This document shows positions 38,501-50,500 of a stretch of 64,000 nt of DNA, one piece after another. Under the pieces are notes generated by a model. That model did not search any database, had not been told where the DNA came from, and saw only the letters and a program-made list of their open reading frames with translations. Location: assembly GCA_030386875.1 (NCBI GenBank), contig CM059560.1, positions 25,579,683-25,643,682 of the forward strand. Reading direction: 5' to 3'. This DNA is from Morinoia aosen. Taxonomy: Eukaryota > Arthropoda > Malacostraca > Amphipoda > Talitridae. Position numbers and translations under genes: made by a program. Positions within the stretch are counted from its first letter, which is position 1; each line of letters opens with the position of its first letter.

Positions 38501-41500
38501 GCAAAGCTAGGTCGATCCTCTTGACGCCAAAAGTGCGATAACTAACCAGCGTGTAGTTCGTTGCTCAATGTTCTACCTTGTTCAATGTTCTACCTTGTTC
38601 ATATTTAGGTAAATTTTATTTGTTCATACTGATATCTATATATTGACGATATGTGCATATTTATTTTCTATGTGTATTGTCGATTTACTTCGCTTTATTC
38701 TTTATCTCTCCAGCCACCTCGAAATTCCTCAACATTTTGAAAGTATTTCTTTATATAAAACTGTGATCAATTGTATGTAAGTTCCTCAAATAAAATTGGG
38801 TGATCACGCTATCGGCTAGTATCAATTTATTGAACCGCTTGGTAATGGGAAGTAAGTCTATTCCCGAATAACTACGTAAGCCATGAAAGAAAACCTAGAG
38901 TGAAATTAAAAATTGCTCGTATATTAAACTTCATAACCGATCTAATCTTGTAGCTAACTCAACATAAGCAAGAGTGACTAAGTTATTGAGGGGATCGAAA
39001 CATTTTTTAAGGATAAAACTTGAAAAACTACTTGCTCACAGGTCAACAGCGATGAACGTCGGGCAAACCTCAATTTAGTTTCATCGCTCAAGTGCTAAAG
39101 CACTTAATGTTAAAATTAATTTATTATTTGGATTGTTCTACGACATGTACCATGCAGGATGCTTGTGCTTATAAAATATTATCTCACGTTCAAACGAAAA
39201 ATAGATAAAAAAACTAGTTGGTGGGTAAGCAGCGCGCGTTCAGTAGTGTGAGCAATTTTAAAATGTTTTGTCATTTGTTGCTTTTACTTTGAAGCTCATG
39301 ATGTGTTGATCATGACATGATTATAAGTGTGTACTTGTTTTTCAATGGTACTTAGTCAACAAAGTTATAAATATACGGTGCAGTGACGCAGTGACAAAAT
39401 CAAAATCGGAAAAAAATGTACTCTACTCTATTCATAATTTTTTTGTAACATATTGTTCACAAAAAAGTTGAGAAAAATGGCGACAAGGTTTAGTAAGCAG
39501 CATTTAAATATTACCCTTTTCAACGTAACGAAGTTAGAAGAAACATCCTTTTTCATTGACGGCTTTGTTATTTAGATCACGTTATAAAATGCGCTTTTCA
39601 GTGCTTGCCTTAGGGGATGGAGTGAAGTGCATGCTCAAAAAGTAGCAGGGCCTCCCCTGAATCCTTTTCTGTCCGCCTTCCATAATAACCAGAGAAGCTG
39701 CGACGCCTCTACGAATACACGTCAGTTGCAGGAGCTTGACTTGAACTAGGGTATTTTTGTCTGAAGTTTGACCCTTTATTCTCGCTTCGTTATGTGACCT
39801 TCAGTGCAATATAGTTTGAGTAACTGAAGCGCTTGCAAACCCATGTTACTACTACTACAACTACTACTAGTACTACCCGAACTCCCAAAAATTACGACCC
39901 TTCACTAACCCAAACCGTGCATCATCAAAATTTTCTCGCTAATTGTCTTTCTTGTGTGTCCAGTGCGACGTGTCATAATGCGTGAGCCCTTGTATCTTGC
40001 TGTTGTCTGCCTTAAGGGCCGTTTACACTAGGGGACATTTAGGCCGTGAGGCGCGACACATGTATACGAGGCTCACCATTGAGTCTCATATTTGTGCATG
40101 GTTATACGAAGTTCCCTATTCGCCACGGTAGTTACGAGGCTCTTGAGTGTCGCACATTACGAATTTGATCAGAGCGGATAGGGAACTTCGTATAAACACA
40201 CAAAATATGAGCCTCAGTGGTGAGCCTCATATACACGTGTCGCGCCTTACGGCCGAAATGTCCCCTAGTGTAAACGGCCCTTTAGTCAGAATATCTGAGT
40301 TTTTCCCGGCCAGCGCCGGGGGGGTCCACATTGGCGTTACGCTGGTGACCCCGGTAGAAACGTTTTCGTAAAATTATTATTATCTCGCTTCGTATAGACA
40401 AAAATTGGAAATGAATTGAATTTAGATTTAGTTTACAGCTATTAAACACGCAGTTATGAATTGTGTTCACAAATACAACTGATTTAAACAATTAATTTCC
40501 TACAATCGTTTACATTATGGTTGAAGAGACTCAACATTTTGTACATGAAGTCTGTTAATCTGTGTTCGCCTTTTCAATATTTGATTTATTATTTTCATAT
40601 TGTTTCATCCATACTTAGATGTCATCATACTTGATTCGTCCTAATTTTTACCTTTTTTCGAGCAGATAAAATTTTTCCGGCACTGCCGCCTTCAGAAGTG
40701 GCTGTGTGTGTGGAGGGCAGGCGTGCGCGCGCGCAAAGTGAGCGTGGGGCGCATGCGCGTGATGACGTCACTGCTGATCACCGCCTCCGAGCCCAGAGAC
40801 AGCCTACAGTGGGTTGCCCACCTTGCGCACCAACTATCCTCAAAAGCTCTCATTACCGTAAGTCGGCTAAAATACAGAAACTAAATTTTGAATTAAATTG
40901 GGTCCCAGAAAGTCGGGCCCGCAAAACTCATTATGGATGCAGTTATACAAACTATGTAGTTGCTTTAAATGTTAATTAGAAACTGGATTTGTCGCATTTA
41001 TTAAAACTGTCTGGAATGAGCAAAATGCTCAAACGATGGACAAAAACATGAATAGAGAAGCTAAGGGGTGCAGATTGAACATTTTATAGTACTGATTTGA
41101 ACGATTATCCCATGAAATATTGTTAAATTTATTCTCTTAAAAAGATGTAACATGCATTTAAGAGAAGCAGGGATCAATGAATTCGTTTCGAAAGAGTGTT
41201 TTTGCTTCTGTACCTGATAAAAGTAACCACAGTTGATGACTGGGATATGATGAGTAAACTGGTATAATTAGTGCTAGTTTGTGAAAAATGTTTACCAGGA
41301 AATATTCCTTAAAATTGATACGCGAGAAAATACTTTCTTAGGAGACTTGCTTGCGGAAACGGATATGTGAAGGCGGATGCTACTCAATATTTTAATATTT
41401 TGTGATTTCAGAATTCGTCCAAATAAGTGGTAAATTTATGCTAGCACCGCGCGAGCTCGAGCTTTCTAATTACTTCGAAGATGGGGCAGGAGATTAAATA

Positions 41501-44500
41501 TTGATTAGAAGCGTGTGTATAAGGAATTATTTTTGAAAGTAAAACGGGTGAATTAAAATAATTCTGCATCTAAAGCAACGAGGTTGACATTCAGAACTAT
41601 ATTCTCACTCCTACGTATCAACTAGTTTGCCAATCGATGGATTTGGAGAAAATCTTTATCACGCCAAAAATTAATGATATTTCCGTGGTATTAATAGTGG
41701 CACAAAAGAATCTACCTGAGTCAGAAACATGAAAAGGATTGTTCTTCAACGGCAACCAAGACATGTACAACATGACTGGAGTTATACGTGAAATTAACCT
41801 TGAGAGAGTTGTCAAGAGCGTAAAAAATGAAATGCTAAATTGCACCACACAAGGCTGACAAAAACATTTTATGACATGAATGAGAGAAGAAAACATTAAT
41901 GTCCCATAAGGTTAACTCATGAGAGAAAGTAACATTATTTTTTACAATGACATTACGGAAATGTCTTCAATTGATAAAGATACAAAGGTGTCATGACGGT
42001 CCAGTTCAATGCTTGTACAAACACGGAGAGAAAAAAACATGAAAATGTATCCTATAGCTAGTTAATTGAAAAAGAAAGTTTATTTTCAATAAAGTTATGC
42101 TGTGCATGAAATGTACAGCATTGGTTTTAAAAATTACTTAAAATTAAGATCCTTAGTTGATATTCACACATGGGTATCATAATACCCATGTCAATTGTCG
42201 AAATTAAAAATGATTGCTTGAATGGCCCGAAAACATGCGTACCCTTCGTTGCGTTAATCTGATTTTGACAATGCATATAAAAACAAGTAACTAAGAAAAT
42301 ATAACCCTAGTGATACATAGATGAAAACACTCTCGTTAGTGCACGGACACTTATATTGAAATATGAGCATACAAACGTTGGAACAACTGATATGAGGGAT
42401 TAACGTTGAAAGTAAAAATGGGCAGATTTAAATTTGTTACGTCTAAGACCATGAGGTCGACATTCGGGAAAATTTTTCCATTCTTACGCATCAACTAGTA
42501 CGCTAAATAGCGAGCTCGGAGAGAATAAAATATTTTACCACAACATATATTCATGATATTTAATGCGCTAATAATACTGACACAAAAGAGTTCACCGGAG
42601 TCAAAAACATGAGAAGAATGGCTGTACAATGCTAACCTTAACATTTGCAACATAGCTGGGACAATCCGGAAAGTCAAACTACCTAAAATAGTGTCATAAT
42701 ATACTCGCAAGCGTAAGAAACGACAAATTGCCACACGAGAATAACAAGAAAATTTCATAGAAGAAAAGTGTTTATTTTGTCATTTTCTACTTGATGTGTA
42801 ATTTTGTACCTCTTGTTCTGAAACACCCTGTATATACGAACTGCACATATACATACATGTTCGTAAATATTCGCATACAAGCAATCACATCGCATACGCA
42901 TGCTACAAAAATGGGGTGCATGTGGTATAATGTAATGAAATATAGAATAATTAACTATAGAAATTCGTCACTACTTTTCCAGTACGTACTGCAGTTTACA
43001 ATTATTGTGTAGGCGCAAGAAAACGAGCTATTTTGGTTTTGAATTTTCTTAATGTTTAAGGGATTTTGATACTCTAAGGAAGTTTGTTTCACAGTAAGGT
43101 GCCTGATATTGACAGAGCTTTCTGCCCAATGTCAGATGAACAGTGGTTGATTAAGACATTAGGTCTCCTATTCGGCTTTAGGTTGGTGACGGTGGGGGGA
43201 TGAAATTGCACTATTTCAGCATCGCTCTGAGGAAGATATAAAGGAGAGAATACATATTGGGCTTTGTGCACGAGAAAACTTTCCGGAATAGGAGTCCAGC
43301 CGAGCTTATTTAGGAGAGGTGTTACGTGATCACTCATTTTGAATTTACCTTTGCGAACCCCTTTGGCTGTGAAATTCATGTATTTTTGTCACTCTTTTCG
43401 AAGATAGTGAGGTATATCTCCCCATACTAGGCTACAATAGTCTACACGTGATAAAACTAAAGATTAAATGACCAATAATCTAGATTTTTCATCGAGCATA
43501 CTTTTTATCCGATGAAAAAACATTAAAGTTCCGTAAATTTTGTTACAAGTTTTGTCAACATGGGACTTGAAGGACATGTTTCTATCGAACCAAATGCCTA
43601 CGTTTTATACTTTTTCTGAGGGCTAAATTTCATCATTCCCAACGGTAAAAATATGATTTGGAATTTTTATATTGCATCTTTGGACCCAAAAATAATGAAT
43701 TAGGTTTTACTTGCATTTAGTTTGAGACCATTTGGGTCTTACCATGATTTCGGGCTGACCTTTAGGGTTTCAGCCTCAATTTGCGTTGATGGCATTTCCG
43801 ATATAGAGCTTGATAGAAACAAGTGCGCAATTAAAGTTATGAAAATGCGTGAGTGTTTGCTTAACGAAGTGGTAGGAATTACGTCTAAAAAAGTAAACCA
43901 TAAAACTTGCAACTCACACAAATGGAAGCCTTTGGTTTTTAAAACGAACGTACGATTAGCAAGTAACCGTTGTAACTGAAAAGGTACCTCGCACACTGCA
44001 AACAAATTTTTTTGAAACATGAGAAGTAACTGAAACCAATGAGGTTTGGAATAAGGATTGTCTTTTGAGTAACTTTTAATTAGAATCTGATGTCGGTCGA
44101 TCGATACTATAATCTATTCTTTGTTCTATCACTTGGCGGATTCACCTTGGACGTAAGAAATTTCTGAAATAGTGGAACAACTAAATTTCCGTATCTGAAA
44201 ATTTTATTTTAACATCAGATTGATAACGCTCATGAAAGTAATTTTGGTCCAACAAATTTCTAAACCTCAGGAAACATTGATGCTAATTTTATTATGCAAT
44301 AACTTCGTAGACTCAAATCTCCTATAAACTTACTTGTTTTGGGTGCCATTTCATCATTTTTGTTCCTATAGTATGGTGCAAGATAAACATCACACTTCAC
44401 ATCCTGCTGAATTCCTGAAAAATATTTTGAAGTTTTACTTCTGAACATGCAAAAAATAATGAATACGAAATTATCAAGGAATGACGAAGTATCTTCCCTG

Positions 44501-47500
44501 GAAAGAAAACATCCTTGTTGGAGCCTGGAGCCTGGGCGTGTTTGAGTATTAATTTCATCAAGGATCATTTGAAGTGCCTAAATTGTTGACGAGTGTTTAA
44601 TTTTCTAGTCGAAAGAAGATTAGCAATGTTCCCTTTTAATAATGCATCATAGCTCATAGATGCTCAATTGCTTATCTAGTGTAGAAACGGGTACGTGTGA
44701 TACAAATTTGGATAGTGAGATAGAGAAGGCATTTTTTGTCGTCAAAATTGTTTCATTGCCTGCTTGAGATCTGTAGAAATTGAATGTCTCGAGAAATGCC
44801 AGTAAATGTGTGCGGAAAGTGTTCAAATATTAGGTATATGTTTTTTCTGTAAAATAGAAAATCCAGTCAACATTTTTACTTCGTGTTATATTCTATTCCT
44901 AATGATTGAGTTTCATGGATTTAATGTGAAATATTTTCTGGGACACCCTGATCTGCAATGTATGCTATTCTGCAGTCTATCATCTGCGGAACTATTGGTT
45001 GCCTTAGTTGGTTCTTCACATTAAAGGATTTAAATTTCTTCTGACATCATTCTGATGGAAAATTTTTCTCTTACAGAGGGATTCGCTCTGAACATTTTTA
45101 CTCAAATTAAAAAGTGGGCTTAAATTATATTAGAGCCATAAAACATGGAGCCAGCTAATCAAAAATATGTTGAAGACTCATGAAAGATATTACATAATGG
45201 GTTGGCTTACTTGAAAACCGCTGATGTGTGTGCCTGATACCGAGATATTTTTGTCGTACGTAGATGGACATCGCAGGAACCGCGACGCCCATAGATGACG
45301 TGGATGTGTGGCTCGCGTCCGTACAAGCAGAAGCGGACGTCTTACGGAAGCGCTTCCTGGGCTGGCGATCTTTGCTGCTCCAAGTGCTGTCGACTGCGCT
45401 GCTCACTGACGCAGACCTCGGTACCAACACTGAAAGCTCAATAGACACAAAGTTAACCTTTGAAAATGACGGGAGGAATATTTAGTTCACAGCGGGAATT
45501 ACCTCGAGAAAAACTTTTGTTGTTCAAAAATCGAAATATATATATGTGTAATTGATCGTTTAAATTTAAAGTGTTTTAAAATCGGATTAAAACAGATAAA
45601 ACAGTATTCTATTCGTTAAAAGCAATGACAAGGCCCTTGAAGGGGAAAACTTACCAAACACTTTCCGATAACTCAAAGTGCAGTTTTGGAAAAATGGACG
45701 TAGGTCACTTGCATTCTTAAATTACAGCGTTTATTGTATACGACCTTCACCTTCTTGATAGTAATATTTTAAGCCACACAGGAACGACAGCAAAATTTGG
45801 TAAGATAATGTAGTGAAATTCACAATTTCAACACCGATATTATGACCCATAACTTACCATCTAAGTTGTTTCTTGTTCATATTTTGATTCGAATTTGCCA
45901 CCTCCAGGTCGGTATGATGTACAAATACGCGGCAAAAGCTTCCAATAATTTTTTCCATGATTAACTTTACGCGATTGTCATCAATTTCCAAAAAGTGAAA
46001 CCTTTAGGTAGTGTACTTGGTGCTTTTGTATAAAATTCACACCCCTCAGAGGGATACACCTATTGTGTCTATGGGAATTGGCGCTCCCAGGGGGACTGTG
46101 TGAGGGCCCGAGCTAAAGGTTAGTTAGGCTTTTTTTTGTTAAAATAAAATAGGTTTTTGTTTTGTTACGGATCACCTTTTTTCGGTTCACTGCTGTCCTG
46201 TTTTTCAGCACCTACTAATTTCTTCTTCAACTTTGATCTTGTTTCATAATCTTCTTCCCCAACTTACTGTTTCTATGCCCTTTCTGCGTAGATTCTTCGT
46301 TTCCTTAACTCCATACTAAATGGTGCCTTCCTCCTTCCTCTCTTTGGATCGCATTTGTTGCTGCGGGTAGGGAGGCTAAAACTAACGACTAATCTAATCT
46401 AATCTTGTCAAAGAATTGTGACGGCTACAGTTCTTTTCCTCATCTAATCTAATCTAATCTATAGAAGTCACATTTTCATTTTAACCAATGAGAAAGAATT
46501 TTAATTACAATATCAAAAACGATTTCGTTTTATCGGCCTTCCAAATTGAAATTTTATTTGACAATTTGCTAAAGTATAATTTTAATGTGACTTCAATTAG
46601 AATAAAATTAGATAAAATGGTCCACAGTACATATTTACGTTTTTAATTATTTCTTAATATAATGATTTGTGTTTTGCAAAAAAATTAATTTTGTAGGCCA
46701 ATTTAGAGCGATTTTTAAAATAAATTATGAGCATTATTTTTTCAGTGAAAGATTGTCAGCCTATTGAAATATCTACTTTTTAAATTTATAATTTTACGAG
46801 CGTGTATAGTGCATGTCAACCAAACACAGCAAGGGGGCTATGCAGTGATTGGCAGACTGTTGAGCAGCGTTACTTACTTTCGTGATGGATCTCAATTACC
46901 GCAACTTTGTCAGTAGTTACGGCGTATTCAAAACTGAGAAAATCGATTTCTGACTTGAAATTTGGGCTTCAGCATTTTAAACCATCCATGCACATACTCA
47001 TATGCTTCTCCGTGAGAGTTATGCAGCACACGTTAGACAAGCAAAACCTTGGTTCCATCCTAGTCTGGCATCTGAGGTATTTTTACTAAAGTATGCCAGC
47101 TTCTATTTTTGATTATTAAAATGTGGAAAATGGGTAGAAGAAGTTGCAAAGAGAACTCGTATTTTAATTAAGCATACGCTGTACTCCGTCACTTCCTTCC
47201 TTTAGGCTTAGAAGATGATAACTTTTTTTAAGATACAATGTTCACATTAAAGCGCTCATGAAGTTGTTTTGTCTTCAGTAGAGTCTAGATTGAGTCACTG
47301 TAAAGAAGGATGAACGTAAACAAAGTCCAGTAAATGCAATACTGGGAGTTATTTTATGATGTAAATACGGAGGCTATGATCACGATGCAGCACTGAAGAG
47401 GCGAGTATTTCAAAATTCTGTCCTTCTTTTCGATTCAGATACATTCGTCTAGAGTAGCTTAACATGAATTAAACTCAAATCACAATAATGTAGGAAATTA

Positions 47501-50500
47501 TCTTACAAAACGTGTTAGTTGGTTGTGCTGCGATTGCAGTTACAGCTCCTTTTTTGCTATAGAATAAATATGAAGTTTCTTTTTTCCCAGACTCTATTAT
47601 TTGTTCGCATTTTTCTCACATAATTTTCAAATATTTTCGAAACTGGAAACAAGGTGGGTAGTGAATAGGTGTTTCAAGTAATGATTTTTAATATTTTGGA
47701 ATTTTCTGATGTGCCAGCTGTAAGCCTGTTGTCGATACCGTCGTGCGGTCGACATGAGGGTTCGTAAAAAAGGGGCTGTCTTCTGTGCAGCTACCTTTTT
47801 CCGGGGGCGCTAGCTTTTCCGCGCAGCTACCCATCCTGAGGTTCGTGTGGGTACCGCCTACGCCGTAATCAGTCCGTTAGGGCAACAGAAGTAAATTCTG
47901 TTTGTGCCGAACTACGGCGGTACCGTTAGGAAGACGTGCAACTTTCTGCGCCGTTATAAGTCCGTTGGGGCAACAGAAGAAAATTCTGTTCGTGCCGAAC
48001 TGCGACAGCGTCTTCCTTTATGACAAACAATGCGGAATAGTTTGTCCTCCCGAGTTGGTTCGTTAAGCCCCTTTTCAGGCGAGGTGACATATTAGACTAT
48101 CGCCTGTGTCAAAAAGAGAAAGGAAAACTTATTTTTACTTAAGGATTTGACTATTCTATTACCGAATCTCTTTGCAGTGCCTCTTACATATGCAGATACA
48201 TTTTAAGAAGGACAGTGATTTATTTTCTATTGCAAAAATAGTGTGTACTGACATGAGCTACTGCATAACATGGTACAACACGCAAAATTATATTTAAAAT
48301 ATTAGTCTTCATTCAGCTAGGTAATCAAAATTAAAATTGGAATATTGAAATGCAATACAAATGATACTTGAGGGCTAACTAAAGTAAATGCACAGACGCA
48401 TCATCAGCGCAGAGAAACAGATCAAGGCGGGGTTCAGGGAACTATACACATAAAGAAAATACTTAAGATTATGGGTAACTAACACAAACTGGACTCGACA
48501 CCACCTGCTGCCTGACACCTGTCTTCACCACAGGCAGCAGCTTATCCGACAGCGGGGCAGACAACCCACTCCGCAAAACGTCCCGTAGCCTCTCCCGCTC
48601 CTCTCTCTCGACTGCTCCGGCGCACTCCAACCTCATGAGGCCAGTAGACTCCACGATGTTTCGATGAAATCGAAGATTCAACAAGCTTCAGAAATCAAAA
48701 CATGTTGCTTAATGTTAGCGCAGGAATTCTTTTCTAAAAAATTATAACCTTCAAAAACACGACTGTGATTTTACTTTTATTTGCGGGCAGCTTCCAGTTG
48801 CTTGACTTGATTTCGATCCAAATAAAAGTTCTATCAAGCACTAAGAAATAGTGTCTGTGAACAGCTAGTACATTCAATTTTATTTCATGACGCCAGACAC
48901 TAAGCATATTCGAAGCCTTCTGCGTATTACTTCGAAATGGAATATCTTCAGTGTTGTCAAATGCTGAGTGCTCAGATATTATTCGAAAAACCCCAAGCTC
49001 GAATATTTTAATCAGAAAAACAGCCCGTATAATAACCAAATCGACAGTTGAAATTTGCCTACCGTTTTTTGCACTGTAAGGGCGTAAATTAAAAGATGAC
49101 TTGCCTCCAGGACGGTGCGCGTGGCGGACCAGATGGTGTGCAACACGCTGCTGTCGCTGCTGCACAACACCGCCGCGCACCTCAGCGAGGCCTTCAGCCT
49201 CAGGGAGATGGTAATAACAGGAATTTAGGTATTGTTTAACGTATTTATTTATTATATTATTGGTCAAAATTACCCTCGTGGTATACTTATGGAGGCCTCT
49301 GTTACCTTACTGGCTTTGATAACTATAAGTGTAGCTATATGAATTTTTTTCTTAGCGTGCGTGTGTTAAAAAAATAGGAGGGCAATTTTGTTTGTAAGAG
49401 GCAGCTCCAGGCCTGCCGGATATGGTGTTGATGGCTAGAGAATAAATGTTTAATTTATTCATATTTGTTGTGTCGCAGAGTTTTTTTTGTTGAAAATGAA
49501 CTGTTGAGTTCGAAACGTTCAATTTTATTCATTCAGACTTCACTAATTGTATTAATAAAATAACTACACGTACTTCATTCCCGGGAATGAAAACTGAGCC
49601 AGAAATTTGAGTTGGGGTTAAAATTTACAATATTCTCATGTTCAATGCGGTTAATTTTACAGTACAGTTTTTAAAACGGTATACGATACGTTTACGCTAA
49701 ACAGCGGCTTTGTTCAGTCATGACTATAGGAGTCGAAATGTTTTGGTTTGCCACTTGTGCGAGTCCGAACAAATATTTGAGAGAATTTAACTCCGTTACG
49801 CGTATCGCTGACCAATACGACTGCTGTGCTTGAATATGTTGTGCCTTTTTTCCCCAAGTTCTTTTATTTCTTCGCATTCTTTTGTCTCTGGAAATTTCAA
49901 ATGCGTCTGAAACTGGTGATAAGGTGGGAATAGGAGAAGTTGAGTTTCAAGTTATGTTGTTTTATTTTTTGGAAAACTCTTGTTCGTGGTCGTTGCAGAA
50001 CATACTAGGCGATTGCACGACCTGCGGTTGTACAGCACAATCATGTGCAGGACTCGAGCAGGGCGGCTTGAAAATTTGTTTCCTGAAACTACAGCTAGAA
50101 AGCTAAAAATTACATTTCGAAGAAGTTTTATTTTCAAAAAACTCTCCGTCAACAGAAGGACTTCGTGGCTCCCAGCATATTTTGTGTGAAAGTGAAGATT
50201 GTGAAGAAGCGGCTTAAGACTATCACAGACGAAGCTGCGTCTGAAAGTGAAGGCGCCTTCTCTTTACCGCCACTGACGGACGATGAGGAAAGTTTAGGCT
50301 TAAATTATATATACATCAGGATTTGATTCATGGGTGGATGAATGAACAGCACCGTGTACAAAGGGATTTGATGCTAGCGAGCACAGGAGCATGCACTGAA
50401 AAGTATGGAGTGAAGCGACAATTGCGGCTACTCATATTTTGGGAAAGCCTCAATTAGGCCGGGTTTTTAAACGAGTGCTGACTCCCGAGAAGTGTGACAA

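Larger units (their letters stand above)
30455..45263. other. Dynein intron 3 (14.8 kb), transposon-rich
   Basis: The protein model reads from LRQ straight to MDIAG with the length expected in the family, so the whole interval behaves as one intron. Its recognisable contents are mobile elements, listed separately; the sections between about 36.2-37.5, 37.7-38.4, 38.6-40.0 and 44.0-45.2 kb show nothing identifiable. Confidence 0.6.

Noticed and set aside
42168-42191. Short palindrome ACATGGGTAT-CATA-ATACCCATGT
   Set aside because: A single 10-bp-arm hairpin in AT-rich intron; kept only as a note, no function implied.
50205-50325. Open stretch without a start reading KKRLKTITDEAASESEG then SLPPLTDDEESLG
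   Set aside because: Could be a transposon or exon fragment, but no acceptor/donor pair fits the dynein model and no family was recognised.
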